From the NCBI RefSeq assembly GCF_026339995.1, contig NZ_JAPEPT010000005.1, positions 620,001-684,000 of the forward strand: a stretch of DNA of 64,000 bases. The letters are read 5' to 3'. Every line of letters starts with the position of its first letter. Within the stretch, counting starts at the first letter, position 1. This stretch comes from Streptomyces sp. NBC_01481. Lineage in GTDB: Bacteria > Actinomycetota > Actinomycetes > Streptomycetales > Streptomycetaceae. The position numbers and the translations under genes are program-made. Shown here piece by piece: positions 1-8,380 of this stretch. Below the pieces are notes generated by a model. The model saw nothing but the letters and a program-made list of their open reading frames with translations, did no database searches and was not told where the DNA came from.

Positions 1-788
1 TCCCGCCGTACGCGTACGACGTCCGCGACCTTTGTGAGCTGGGCGCGGGCGACCGCCGCGACGAGCTCGGGCATCCGGTAGTTGAGGCCGGGCTCCCGGT
101 GGATGCGGCCCTCGGCGCGGTCCCAGCCCTTGTCCATGAACAGCCGCATATGGCGGGCGAGTGCCGGGTCGTCGGTGAGCGCGAGGCCGCCGTCGCCCGC
201 GGTGATGTGCTTGTACTGCTGAAGGCTGAAGCAGGCGATGTCTCCCACGGTGCCGAGCAGCCGGCCGTCGGCGTCCTCGCCGAGCCAGGCCTGGGCGCAG
301 TCCTCGATCAGTACGAGTCCGTGCCGGTCGCACACCGCGCGCAGCGTGTCGATGTCCGCCGCGCTGCCGAAGAGATGCACGGCGATGACGGCCTTGGTGC
401 GCGGCGTGACGGCGGCTTCGACCGCTGCGGGGTCGAGGTTGCCGTCCTCGGCGCGTACGTCGGCGAACACCACCTGTGCCCCCTGCGCCAGTACGGGCGC
501 GACCGTGCCGAAGTCCGAGATCGGGGTGGTGACGACCTCGTCGCCCGGGCCGACCCCGGCCGCGGCGACCGCCAGATGCAGCGCGGCCGTCCCCGAACTG
601 CAGGCAACCGTGTGCGCGCGGGAGTACATCCCGCTCATCTCGGCTTCGAGGGAGCGTGCTTCACTGCCGAAGGCGCTGCACAGGACGGTGGAGTCCAGCA
701 CGCGCAGAACCGCTGCCCGTTCCTCCTCGCCGAAGGTGCGGCCGCGGGCGTCGAGAACTGTGGGCAGTGGCATTTCCCGTTCGGGCAT
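1..788 (-). CDS. DegT/DnrJ/EryC1/StrS-family PLP aminotransferase (C-terminus outside window)
   Basis: The frame reads in from the left edge without a stop, so only the N-terminal 262 residues or so are present. The start is ATG at 788, with GGAGAGGA ten bases upstream; an in-frame ATG at 773 is an alternative. Readable family features are an N-terminal region with ACSSGTAALHLAVAAAG (cofactor phosphate loop), GDEVVTTPISDF, then LIEDCAQAWLGE (the Asp that contacts the pyridine nitrogen) and CFSLQQYKHITAGDGG, where the Lys in QQYKH is the expected Schiff-base lysine. The family transaminates keto-sugars and cyclitols for glycans and antibiotics. The substrate cannot be told from this fragment. 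The regulator at 913 is divergent. Confidence 0.85.
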   Translation of the reverse strand, partial: MPEREMPLPTVLDARGRTFGEEERAAVLRVLDSTVLCSAFGSEARSLEAEMSGMYSRAHTVACSSGTAALHLAVAAAGVGPGDEVVTTPISDFGTVAPVLAQGAQVVFADVRAEDGNLDPAAVEAAVTPRTKAVIAVHLFGSAADIDTLRAVCDRHGLVLIEDCAQAWLGEDADGRLLGTVGDIACFSLQQYKHITAGDGGLALTDDPALARHMRLFMDKGWDRAEGRIHREPGLNYRMPELVAAVARAQLTKVADVVRVRR

Positions 789-912
789 CGGGGCACTATC
801 CTCTCCGCAAGCATGCGGTTATGGCCTGGGCCGAAATTAGAACCGCGGTTGCCGGGCGTCAACCCCGTCCAGAAGTACCGCAGAACCACTCCAGAAGAAC
901 GGAGACCGGCCG

Positions 913-2142
913 ATGGCTCTCACGGTCGGCGTGATCGGTCCCGAGGACCTTGTGCCCAAGGTGGTCGCGGTCGGCGGCTCGTCCGGGGCCGACCGTCTTG
1001 TGCCGCTCCCGTACCGCCACGAGGACGAGACCCTCGACGTGGTCGCGCGGGCGCAGGCCGACGTGGACGCGCTGCTGTTCACCGGCGTCGTGCCGCACAC
1101 CCTCGCGACGGCCGCCGGTCTGCTGGACCGGCCCGCCATGTATGTCCCGTACAACGGCGCGACCCTGCTGCGGGCGCTCGTCGAACTGCTCCGGCTGGGC
1201 CACGACGTCTCCCGGATCTCCATCGACACGCTGCGCCGCAGCGAGGTCATGGAGACGCTCACCGAGGCCAAGCTGCCCACCGAGCATGTGCATGTACTGC
1301 CCTACCGGCCCGGGCTGACTTCGCAGGACCTGGCGGAGTTCCATCTCACCGCCCGCGACAAGAAACAGACCAGGGTCGCCCTGACCTGCCTCGGCTCGGC
1401 CTTCCACCTGCTCGACCACGAGATGCACGCCGTACGGCTGGCACCCTCCCGGCACTCCATACGTTCCACGCTCCAGGCCCTCGTCCTCGCCACCGCGGGC
1501 GCGCACAGCGGAGACGCCCAGGTCGCGCTCGGCATCGTCGACCTCCCGGCCGCCGACAGCGAACTCGCCGCCGACCTGCGGGTACTGGGCGGCAGCCTCG
1601 CCGATCTGCCCCACGGGGAGCGGCTGGTCGTCACCACCCGGGGCGTGCTGGAGGAGGTCAGCGAGAAGTTCACCCGCCTGCCCTTCCTCAGCGATCTCGC
1701 CGCCCGGCACGGCGCCGCGCACGTCGGCTTCGGACTCGGCCGCACCGCCGCGGAGGCCGAATCGCTCGCCAGGCGCGCGGTCAACCGGGCCCGCTCGGTG
1801 GGCCCGGTCGCCGGGGTCGTCTCGATGACCGACGACGTCGACATCGTGATCGACGCGGAACGGTCCTCCGGGACGGCGGTCCCCGGCCCGGAGAGCACGG
1901 TCATGCTCGCCCGCCGTGTCGGACTGAACGCCACAACACTCGACCGGCTGCGCGAACTGGCCGCGCAGGACGCTGACGAGGGCATCACCGCCCTCCGCGT
2001 CGCCGAACACCTCGACGTCCAGCAGCGCACGGCCCGCCGCATCCTCAAGCGCCTGGAGCGGGCGGGGGTCGCCGTGCCGACGGGCAGCCGCCAGGAAGGC
2101 CAGACCGGCCGCCCGCCGATCGTCTACCGGGTACGCCTTTAG
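913..2142 (+). CDS. Transcriptional regulator with PrpR-like sensor region and C-terminal winged helix
   Basis: 409 residues starting MALTVGVIGPEDLVPKV. The N-terminal 140 residues or so resemble the periplasmic-binding-like sensor of PrpR-type regulators (TGVVPHTLA, YVPYNGATLLRAL). The middle carries HVGFGLGRTAAEAESLARRAV, which looks like a degenerate GGDEF/cyclase fold. The last 70 residues or so (ALRVAEHLDVQQRTARRILKRLERAGV) read as a helix-turn-helix winged-helix domain. The function is inferred from domain order only. The gene sits directly before an enolase-superfamily enzyme and may regulate it or the divergent aminotransferase. A repeat element begins one base after its stop codon. 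Confidence 0.6.
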   Translation: MALTVGVIGPEDLVPKVVAVGGSSGADRLVPLPYRHEDETLDVVARAQADVDALLFTGVVPHTLATAAGLLDRPAMYVPYNGATLLRALVELLRLGHDVSRISIDTLRRSEVMETLTEAKLPTEHVHVLPYRPGLTSQDLAEFHLTARDKKQTRVALTCLGSAFHLLDHEMHAVRLAPSRHSIRSTLQALVLATAGAHSGDAQVALGIVDLPAADSELAADLRVLGGSLADLPHGERLVVTTRGVLEEVSEKFTRLPFLSDLAARHGAAHVGFGLGRTAAEAESLARRAVNRARSVGPVAGVVSMTDDVDIVIDAERSSGTAVPGPESTVMLARRVGLNATTLDRLRELAAQDADEGITALRVAEHLDVQQRTARRILKRLERAGVAVPTGSRQEGQTGRPPIVYRVRL

Positions 2143-2350
2143 GGGGTGTCGTTCGGATCTTGCCGGGCTCGCGTGCCCTGGCACGCACGCTCACTGCGTT
2201 GTCGTCAGTCGCCGACGCTCCGCGTCGGCTCTCCCCCTGCCTTCGGCGGGGGGACCCCCATCCTCCGGCCTGCGATCGCACGCACCACAGTGACATCAGC
2301 CGCTCCGCGGCGGGCCGCTCACTGACCCGGCCTGATCCAAACGACACCCC
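2143..2350. repeat. MITE-like intergenic repeat, copy 1
   Basis: A 208-bp segment is bounded by 17-bp inverted arms: GGGGTGTCGTTCGGATC at 2143-2159, and its complement at 2334-2350 with one mismatch. The inside holds TTGCCGGGCTCGCGTGCCC, a Cys/Gly-rich-looking hairpin region around CTGCCTTCGGCGGGGGGAC, and CCATCCTCCGGCCTGC. The same body occurs at 54643-54863 with different outer arms that are also complementary to each other. It starts immediately after the stop codon of the upstream gene. It may be a small non-autonomous element or a long bidirectional terminator. No coding frame inside is convincing. Confidence 0.7.
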
Positions 2351-2415
2351 TGGCCACCCCCCCCCACACGCGCCCGCTCCCTTACGGTCCGGGCCGTAAC
2401 TCGAAGGAGCCGTGC

Positions 2416-3492
2416 TTGAAGATCGCCTCGGTCCACACGCGCGTCGTCAGGGCACCGTACCGGCGCCCCTTCGTCATCAGCAGCGGAACCAGCCCCGAAC
2501 TGATCAGCCTGGTCGTCGAAGTACGCACCGCCGACGGCGAGTCCGGCTTCGGCGAGGCGTCCCCCATGACCGCCTACACCGGAGAGACCCTCGCCGGTCT
2601 CGAGGCCGCCCTCACCGAACACGCCGCCCCCGCACTCATCGGCCGCGACCCGCGCGATCTGGCCGGAGCGCACACCGCGATGGACGCCGCGATCCGCGGC
2701 CAGCATCTCGCCAAGGCGGCCCTGGACATCGCGCTGCACGACCTCGCGGCGCGGGCGGCGGGCTGGCCCGTCCATCTGCTGCTGGGTGGCTGCGTGCGCC
2801 CGCGCGTCCCCACCACCTGGGTCGTCGGACTCGGCACCGTCGAGGAGATGGTGGAGGAGGCGACCGCGTACGCGGCGAAGGGCTTCACCCACATCAAGGT
2901 CAAGGGCGGCGAGGACCCGGATCTGGATGTGGGACTGGTCCGGTCCGTACGCGAGTCCGTGCCCGACTCCGTCGAACTGTCCCTCGACGCCAACGAGGGC
3001 TACGACCCCGGCACGGCCGCCAGGACCGTGGCCCGGCTCGCCGACGCGGGCCTCGATCTGGTCGAACAGCCCCTGCCACGCTGGGACTTGACCGGTATGG
3101 CGGCGCTGCGTGGCGGTGGCGGGGTGCGGGTGATGGCCGACGAGAGCATGCAGTCGCCGCACGACGCGCTGGAGATCGTCCGCCGTGGCGCCGCGGATGT
3201 CCTCAACATCAAGATCCTCAAGGTCGGCGGGCTCCACCGGGCGCGTCAGGTCGCGGCGGTGGCGGAGTCCGCGGGCCTCGCGGTGAAGATCGGCACGATG
3301 CCGGAACTGGGCGTCGCGTCGCTGGCTGCGGCGCATCTGGCCGCGGCGCTTCCGCATGCGACGGTGCCGGCGGATCTGGTGGGTCCACTGCTGGTGGATG
3401 CGGAGCCGCTGGCGCCGGGGGCGTTTGCGGGGGTGGTGGACACGGGGTGGGTGGAGGTTCCGGGGGGCCCGGGGCTGGGCCACGAGCTGTGA
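2416..3492 (+). CDS. Enolase-superfamily (mandelate racemase/muconate lactonizing) enzyme, probably a dipeptide epimerase or related racemase
   Basis: 358 residues. The start is TTG at 2416, chosen because AAGGAG lies six bases upstream and the protein then opens KIASVHTRVVRAPYRRPF, the usual family N-terminus. Visible active-site features are HIKVKGG (KxK base motif), LDANEGY (first metal Asp), VEQPLPRWD (second metal Glu), MADESMQS (third metal ligand) and NIKILKVGG (second Lys). These place it in the muconate-lactonizing branch, which abstracts a proton alpha to a carboxylate using Mg2+. The K-K arrangement and the GLHRARQVA context fit dipeptide epimerases, but substrate specificity cannot be read here. 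It is followed by a strong hairpin. Confidence 0.8.
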   Translation: MKIASVHTRVVRAPYRRPFVISSGTSPELISLVVEVRTADGESGFGEASPMTAYTGETLAGLEAALTEHAAPALIGRDPRDLAGAHTAMDAAIRGQHLAKAALDIALHDLAARAAGWPVHLLLGGCVRPRVPTTWVVGLGTVEEMVEEATAYAAKGFTHIKVKGGEDPDLDVGLVRSVRESVPDSVELSLDANEGYDPGTAARTVARLADAGLDLVEQPLPRWDLTGMAALRGGGGVRVMADESMQSPHDALEIVRRGAADVLNIKILKVGGLHRARQVAAVAESAGLAVKIGTMPELGVASLAAAHLAAALPHATVPADLVGPLLVDAEPLAPGAFAGVVDTGWVEVPGGPGLGHEL

Positions 3493-3745
3493 CGTTTCGC
3501 GGGGCAGGGGTTGCGCCTGCGGCGGGCCTGTTCCCCTACCCGCCCTCCCCCAGACTCCGTCCGGGGGGACCCCCAACCTCCCCGCGCCTCAAACGCCGGA
3601 GGGGCTGAACTTCAGCCCGTCCGGCGTTTGAGGACATGCGGCCGAAGGTCGCATACGGGGTCCGGGGCGAAGCCCCGTGGGGGGTCTGGGGGCTTGCCCC
3701 CAGTTACGGGAAGGGGCGGGGTGGGGAACAAACCCCGCGCAGCGG
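3493..3745. repeat. GC-rich intergenic repeat of the genus type, between convergent genes
   Basis: About 250 non-coding bases built of short hairpins such as GGGGCGAAGCCCC and GGGGGCTTGCCCCC. The first part (about 3511-3550, GCGCCTGCGGCGGGCCTG onward) matches the segment at 22139-22178. These blocks recur at 3-prime ends of genes in this window (also 22139-22293 and 25864-26040). They look like dispersed terminator or repeat units rather than genes. Confidence 0.6.
3587..3633. terminator. Bidirectional hairpin terminator
   Basis: CCTCAAACGCCGG at 3587-3599 pairs with CCGGCGTTTGAGG at 3621-3633. An inner stem GGGCTGAA/TTCAGCCC sits at the tip. It lies between the convergent enolase-superfamily and TetR genes, and Streptomyces terminators usually lack a U tract. 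The stem is read directly; the terminator role is inferred. Confidence 0.75.
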
Positions 3746-3757
3746 CACCCGCACCCC

Positions 3758-4486
3758 CTACCGCGAACCCCCCGCCTCGCCCATGACCACCCCCACCCGC
3801 CCCGCCAGCTTCCCCACCGCCCCCGACGGCGTCTCCAGTGCCACGAGTTCCGCGAGCGCCTCCGCCGTCTGCGGATCCGTCGCCGCCGTCGCCGCGAGCA
3901 GCGCGATGAGGTGGTCCAGCAGCCAGTCCCGCAGCTCGGCCGTCGACGGCTGCTTCCCCTCGTCCAGCCAGATCAGGGACGCCGCCTCGACCGCCGCGAT
4001 CCAGGTGCGCACCATCATCCGCAGCCGTGGTCCCGGCCGGTCCGCGCCGATGTGGACGAGGATCTGTTCGGCCGCGGCCCGCCGCACCTCGTCGACGATC
4101 GCGCTCGTACGGGACGTCTCGGCGACGCTTCCGCCGCGCAGCAGCGCGCTGAATCCGGCGTCGTGCTCGTCGACGAAGACGAGATAGCGGTCAAGCACCC
4201 GGGCGACCCGCTCGGTCGGCGGGCCCGTGGGCGGCTCCGTGAAGCACAGTTCCAGCTGGTCCGCGGCGGACCGCAGCGCCGTTTCGTACAACTGCTGCTT
4301 GCCGCCGGGGAAGTAGCGGTAGACGAGGGGCCGCGAGACCCCCGCCGCCTCGGCCACGTCGTCGAGGGATATCTCGTCCGGCGGCTGGTGCGCGAAGAGG
4401 GTGAGCGCGGCCGCGAGGAGCTGTCTGCGGCGCTCCTCGACGCTGAGCCGCCGGTAGGCACGGGTCGCTGGAGCGGGACTGGTCAT
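3758..4486 (-). CDS. TetR-family transcriptional regulator
   Basis: 242 residues from ATG at 4486 (MTSPAPATRAYRRLSVEERRR). Residues 14-62 form the classic TetR helix-turn-helix, with LLAAALTLFAHQPPDEISLDDVAEAAGVSRPLVYRYFPGGKQQLY. The rest is a helical ligand-binding domain with FVDEHDAGFSALLRGG and MVRTWIAAVEAASLIWLDE. The frame stays open upstream through the next gene, but that extension is a shadow of the AurF-like gene. It lies 26 bases after the AurF-like gene on the same strand, so the two may be co-transcribed and it may regulate the diiron pair. Its ligand is unknown. Confidence 0.88.
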   Translation of the reverse strand: MTSPAPATRAYRRLSVEERRRQLLAAALTLFAHQPPDEISLDDVAEAAGVSRPLVYRYFPGGKQQLYETALRSAADQLELCFTEPPTGPPTERVARVLDRYLVFVDEHDAGFSALLRGGSVAETSRTSAIVDEVRRAAAEQILVHIGADRPGPRLRMMVRTWIAAVEAASLIWLDEGKQPSTAELRDWLLDHLIALLAATAATDPQTAEALAELVALETPSGAVGKLAGRVGVVMGEAGGSR

Positions 4487-4512
4487 GCTCGCAGCGTATG
4501 CCCTGTGCGGGA

Positions 4513-5454
4513 TCAGGCGAGGAGTCCTGAGCGCTTCCACAGCCGCCGCCCCGGCCCCCGCAGGACGCCGATGTCGTCGAGGAAGTCCGTCAGCCGCTTC
4601 GCGCCCGACTGCATCACCTCTCGCCGGTGTCCGCTCGCGCGGACCTGGGCGACCGCCTCGCGCCGGTCGAGGCCGATGTTCGTGTACACCTGCGGATTCA
4701 CGAAGCAGATGGAGAAGACCCGCGCCGCCTCCCCGCAGCTGAGCCGGGTGAACTCCTGCTCCCAGCGCGGCGCGGTCACCATCTGGCGGCGCAACTCCTC
4801 GCGGGCGTACCGGACATGGCGCGCCTCCTCCACCACGTGGATTCGGGTCACCCCGCGCGTCAGGGTCTGGACGCGCTCGTCGGGGAAGGTCAGCCGCTGC
4901 ATCCAGTCGAGGATCTCCTCGCCGAGCAGTGTCGCCGCGAAGGAACCGGGCGTGGTCGAGATCGTCTTCAGGACGCGCCCCAGATTGTGGTAGATCCGCG
5001 GTGGGGGATACGCCGGTGTCCCGCCCTTCTGGATCATCCTGGCGAACATCATCGAGTGCCGGCACTCGTCGGCGATCTCGGTGAGCGCGTAGCGCACGTG
5101 GTTGCTGGTCACGGGCTTGTCGTAGATGTGCCGCACCAGCAGCTGCATCAGGATGATCTCGAACCAGATGCCGAGCGAGGCGAGTGCCGCGGACTCGTGC
5201 CGGGCCAGGTCGAAGCGCTGCTTCTCGGACATCTTGTGCCACAGCGGGGTGTCGTAGAGGGAGAGCAGCTCCGGTGGCCAGAACCACTTGCCCTCCTCGA
5301 CCGGGGCGTCCCAGTCGAGTTCCTTGTCGGGGTCGAAGGAGTGCTTGGCGGAGGACTCGAGCAGGCGCTCGGCGACCTGTTCGCGGTCGCGGAGCGGGCC
5401 GAGTGCGTCGCGGAGCAGCCGGATGTCCTGTTCGGGCACTGTCGTCATGGCCAT
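4513..5454 (-). CDS. AurF-family diiron oxygenase (p-aminobenzoate N-oxygenase-like)
   Basis: 313 residues. The start is ATG at 5454 (MAMTTVPEQD), supported by GGGAG seven bases upstream; the frame is open a little further upstream. Diiron-type helices are visible: LARHESAALASLGIWFEIILM, YALTEIADECRHSMMFARM and VTRIHVVEEARHVRYAREEL, supplying the expected Glu/His ligands (ExxxH-type pairs ECRH and EARH). AurF-type enzymes oxidise arylamines or related substrates using O2 at a dinuclear iron site in the cytoplasm. The gene is divergent from another diiron protein at 5579 and followed by a TetR regulator. Natural substrate unknown. Confidence 0.82.
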   Translation of the reverse strand: MAMTTVPEQDIRLLRDALGPLRDREQVAERLLESSAKHSFDPDKELDWDAPVEEGKWFWPPELLSLYDTPLWHKMSEKQRFDLARHESAALASLGIWFEIILMQLLVRHIYDKPVTSNHVRYALTEIADECRHSMMFARMIQKGGTPAYPPPRIYHNLGRVLKTISTTPGSFAATLLGEEILDWMQRLTFPDERVQTLTRGVTRIHVVEEARHVRYAREELRRQMVTAPRWEQEFTRLSCGEAARVFSICFVNPQVYTNIGLDRREAVAQVRASGHRREVMQSGAKRLTDFLDDIGVLRGPGRRLWKRSGLLA

Positions 5455-5578
5455 TATGAGACTCCCTGTCAGTAAGCCCGTCAATCCCTTGCGTACGACT
5501 TGTTGACTCTTCGTCTACCAACGTGTGAGCCTGCCAAGTGGCCTTCGGTATACGGGATATGAGGCGAAGGAGTCGCCG

Positions 5579-6700
5579 GTGTCGACGTACGACCGCTACA
5601 CAAACGCCCCCGAAACCCTCCACTGGCAGGTCCCGGCCTCCGGCGCCGCCCGCTTCAGCTGGGAGTACGAGGACGGCCGCGACCGGCTCCTCGCGCTCTA
5701 TCAGAAGGGCAAGGACAAGCAGTGGGACGGCGCCAAGCGCATCGACTGGGACCTGGAGGTCGATCCCTGCGACCCGCTCGGCACCCCCGACGAGGCCCTC
5801 ACCCTCTACGGCTCACGCCACTGGGCGAAGATGACCGAGAAGGACAAGGGTGAGCTGCGCAAGCACTACACGTCCTGGCAGTTCAGCCAGTTCCTGCACG
5901 GCGAGCAGGGCGCGATGGTGTGCGCCGCGCGGATCGTCGAGTCGGTCCCCGATCTGGACGCGAAGTTCTACTCGGCCACCCAGACCATGGACGAGGCCCG
6001 GCACGCCGAGATCTACGGCCGGTTCCTGCACGAGAAGATCGGGATGCTCTACCCGGTCAACGACAACCTCCAGGGACTGCTCGGCGACACCCTGCGCGAC
6101 TCCCGCTGGGACATGCCGTATCTGGGCATGCAGGTCCTCATCGAAGGCCTCGCGCTGGCGGCGTTCGGCCTGCTGCGGGACACCACCGACAAGCCGCTGC
6201 CCAAGCAGATCCTCGCGTACGTCATGCAGGACGAGGCCCGCCATGTCGCGTTCGGGCGGATGGCGCTGCGGGACTACTACAAGGAGCTCAGTGACGCGGA
6301 GCTGCGCGAGCGCGAGGAGTTCGTGATCGAGGGCTGCTATCTGATGCGCGACCGGCTCAGCGGGGTGGAGGTGCTGGAGAACTTCGGCATCCCCAAGCAG
6401 GAGGCTGCCGAGCTCTCCGAGCAGTCGGAATACCTGCAGCTGTTCCGCAAGCTGCTGTTCAGCCGGATCGTTCCGTGCGTCAAGGACATCGGGCTGTGGG
6501 GCGAGCGGCTGCAGCAGGCCTATCTGGACATGGGCGTCTTCGAGCTGGGTGACGCCAACCTCGACCTTCTGATGTCCCAGGACGAGGAGATCGCCGAACA
6601 GCTCGACCGCGAACGCTTCGCCGTGGAGGAGCAGGCCCGGGTCTCGGAGGTCGAAGAGGCGATCGCACAGGGCGCGCAGGAGGCTTGGAACAGCTACTGA
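5579..6700 (+). CDS. Ferritin-like / ribonucleotide-reductase-R2-like diiron protein
   Basis: 373 residues from GTG at 5579 (STYDRYTNAPETLHWQVP), chosen because GAAGGAG lies six bases upstream. Two diiron ligand pairs are clear: LHGEQGAMVCAARI with TMDEARHAEIYGRF, and LIEGLALAAFGLL with MQDEARHVAFGRM. This EARH...EARH pattern matches the ferritin-like oxygenase/R2 fold. It faces the AurF-like gene across a 124-bp shared promoter region. The last codon is TAC at 6695-6697. Its stop codon TGA (6698-6700) lies inside the terminal inverted repeat of an IS630-type remnant that starts at 6697, so the native C-terminus may have been altered. Confidence 0.83.
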   Translation: MSTYDRYTNAPETLHWQVPASGAARFSWEYEDGRDRLLALYQKGKDKQWDGAKRIDWDLEVDPCDPLGTPDEALTLYGSRHWAKMTEKDKGELRKHYTSWQFSQFLHGEQGAMVCAARIVESVPDLDAKFYSATQTMDEARHAEIYGRFLHEKIGMLYPVNDNLQGLLGDTLRDSRWDMPYLGMQVLIEGLALAAFGLLRDTTDKPLPKQILAYVMQDEARHVAFGRMALRDYYKELSDAELREREEFVIEGCYLMRDRLSGVEVLENFGIPKQEAAELSEQSEYLQLFRKLLFSRIVPCVKDIGLWGERLQQAYLDMGVFELGDANLDLLMSQDEEIAEQLDRERFAVEEQARVSEVEEAIAQGAQEAWNSY

Positions 6701-6878
6701 GGTTGAACTCGTGGTGTCGTCTGCCGTCAGGGTTGGTGGTCAAGGCGGTTTCGGCGAGGCAGCCGTCTATGAGGTCGCCGTGGGACTGGATGTGCCGTAA
6801 GCCTCGGCGGATGCGTCGGATGAGGTGCTCCGGCGTCACGAGCCGTCGCCCCCTACGACTCCACGAGTTCAACCTCAG
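6697..6878. mobile_element. Internally deleted IS630-family element (182 bp)
   Basis: The ends are inverted copies of CTGAGGTTGAACTCGTGG (6697-6714 and 6861-6878), each flanked by the TA dinucleotide expected for IS630/Tc1-mariner insertions (6695-6696 and 6879-6880). Reading the minus strand inside gives LIRRIRRGLRHIQSHGDL followed by IDGCLAETALT, which resembles the C-terminus of IS630-type transposases. The rest of the transposase is gone, so this copy cannot move on its own. Its left end supplies the stop codon of the upstream gene. Confidence 0.8.
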
Positions 6879-6947
6879 TAACAGCCCTCGTGAATGGCCG
6901 CCAGCAAAGCCGACGGCCATTCACGAAATAACTTGAGCCCCTAGCGG

Positions 6948-7448
6948 TTAAACCCACCGCTGGTAAAAGTTGCCCTGGTCGGTACTTGTGTAGACGGAAC
7001 CGCTGGAGTTGCTATCCAGGACCCGGCCGGTGGCCTTGTTCGTCAGGCGCCAGCCAGAGGAATACTTGACTTCGTGCCACTTCTGGTTTTTGCCACCGTT
7101 GCAGCCGATGCCATACACGTTGCCATCGCTATCGCTGTCCAGGCACTTGTCTCCCTGGCTGTACCCGGCCCACCTGAGAGTGAAGGAGCCGTCAGAGTTC
7201 TTGGTCTCGTACCAACCGCCAACGTTCCGATTGTCCGTAACCACCTTGGTTCCGGTGCCGAAGAGGCCGGTGTCCATGCCGAGCCAGAGGCCCGTTGCCG
7301 CGTTCTTCCACGTCACCTTGGTCTGCGCTGCGCTTGCAGCCGACGTGACCTCAGCCTGTGCAGCAAATGCACTGCCTGAGGTCGAAAATAGCGCAACAGA
7401 GGCCAGTGCGGTTGCCGATAGAGCCAACGTTATTCGCTTCATCTTCAT
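6948..7448 (-). CDS. Secreted ricin-type beta-trefoil lectin-domain protein
   Basis: 166 residues. The N-terminus KMKRITLALSATALASVAL...GSAFAAQA is a Sec signal peptide with a likely AxA cleavage near residue 30. The rest is a single ricin-type trefoil unit with its QxW-type repeats: GLWLGMDTG, NQKWHEVKY and the C-terminal YQRWV, each expected to form one carbohydrate-binding lobe. There is no catalytic domain attached, so it probably binds sugar or acts as a small secreted lectin. Base composition is clearly poorer in GC than neighbours. It sits between two IS630 ends, divergent from the CDP-alcohol transferase, which suggests acquisition. Confidence 0.82.
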   Translation of the reverse strand: MKMKRITLALSATALASVALFSTSGSAFAAQAEVTSAASAAQTKVTWKNAATGLWLGMDTGLFGTGTKVVTDNRNVGGWYETKNSDGSFTLRWAGYSQGDKCLDSDSDGNVYGIGCNGGKNQKWHEVKYSSGWRLTNKATGRVLDSNSSGSVYTSTDQGNFYQRWV

Positions 7449-7756
7449 GAAGTCCCCCCTCTAGCAAATTCCATGTAGCGCACTCTCCTGAAAGAGTCGA
7501 AGCATTGCTGGTCAAGCAACGCGGCGTCACGCTAACAAGGGGTGATCACACTTCGCAAGCGTTTAAAGTATCGTATAGATTAATAGCCAATATGCAAAAT
7601 TGCACGACATGTGCCACTTTGATCCCACCGCGCGCCGCCATGACCGTCGGATTGGCACTCGAATTATTTATAAAAGATCCAAGCGAGGTGGCCTGTAACG
7701 CCCCTGGTAAGATCGCCGGTCTATGTGCGAACATTGGAGGCAAGGGTAGTGAAGCA
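7449..7756. other. Low-GC divergent intergenic region
   Basis: About 308 bases between the lectin and CDP-alcohol transferase genes, unusually AT-rich for the window (for example CGTATAGATTAATAGCC near 7575). An open frame continues from 7505 into the transferase, but its predicted protein has no recognisable start region and a good ribosome site lies only near 7742. The region therefore most likely holds the two divergent promoters. No terminator or RNA was recognised. Confidence 0.5.
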
Positions 7757-8362
7757 GTGAAGCGCGATGGTTTTAATAAGGTGCTGACGATACCTAATGC
7801 GCTGAGTGCCCTACGCGTCGCTGGAGTTCCCATATTCCTCTGGCTCGCGCTTCAGCCGTACTTTGGAAATCCAAGCCTTGATGGTTGGGCCATTTCCCTT
7901 CTGGTGGTAAGCGGCGGAACCGATTACCTTGATGGCAAGCTGGCCCGCAGGTGGAATCAGGTAACTCGCCTCGGGCAAATCTTGGACCCGGCCGCAGATA
8001 GGCTCTATACGGTATCAACGCTTCTGGCACTGCTGCTGCGGGACATCATCCCTTGGTGGTTCTTGCTGCTGCTTCTTGCGCGAGACATATTTATGGCATT
8101 CAATATTGCCACCCTGCGGAGAATTGGATACGGTCCGCTCCGGGTGAATTTCATTGGGAAGGCGGCTACATTTAATCTAATGTACGCCTTCCCTTTGCTC
8201 CTCTTCGCGGACGGCGAAGATTTTCTCGCCGACTATGCTCGAATATTCGGATGGGCGCTAGCTATCTGGGGGGCGGCGTTGTACTGGTGGTCCGCTGCGC
8301 TTTATGCGACTCAAGTGCACCAGTTGAGGGGAAAATCCCTCTGCGATCATAGCAATGCGTAG
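7757..8362 (+). CDS. CDP-alcohol phosphatidyltransferase family membrane enzyme
   Basis: 201 residues from GTG at 7757 (KRDGFNKVLTIPNALSALRV). The start was chosen for AAGGG ten bases upstream and because the usual family N-terminus begins here. The complete catalytic signature D-x2-D-G-x2-A-R-x8-G-x3-D-x3-D is present at GTDYLDGKLARRW followed by LGQILDPAADRLYT. About five to six membrane helices follow (PWWFLLLLLARDIFMAF; FGWALAIWGAALYWW). The family moves a phosphoalcohol from CDP-diacylglycerol or CDP-alcohol to make phospholipids such as phosphatidylglycerophosphate. Substrate undetermined. GC is far below the neighbours, and the gene lies in the IS630-flanked patch. Confidence 0.85.
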   Translation: MKRDGFNKVLTIPNALSALRVAGVPIFLWLALQPYFGNPSLDGWAISLLVVSGGTDYLDGKLARRWNQVTRLGQILDPAADRLYTVSTLLALLLRDIIPWWFLLLLLARDIFMAFNIATLRRIGYGPLRVNFIGKAATFNLMYAFPLLLFADGEDFLADYARIFGWALAIWGAALYWWSAALYATQVHQLRGKSLCDHSNA

Positions 8363-8380
8363 CAGCCAATACTGGGGTTA

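Noticed and set aside
1..788. Start of a sugar-antibiotic biosynthetic cluster
   Set aside because: A single partial DegT-type gene with no glycosyltransferase or deoxysugar genes to its right; what lies left of the window is unknown.
7505..7756. N-terminal extension of the CDP-alcohol transferase from 7505
   Set aside because: The extension has no similarity to family members and no ribosome site; the GTG at 7757 has one and matches the family N-terminus.
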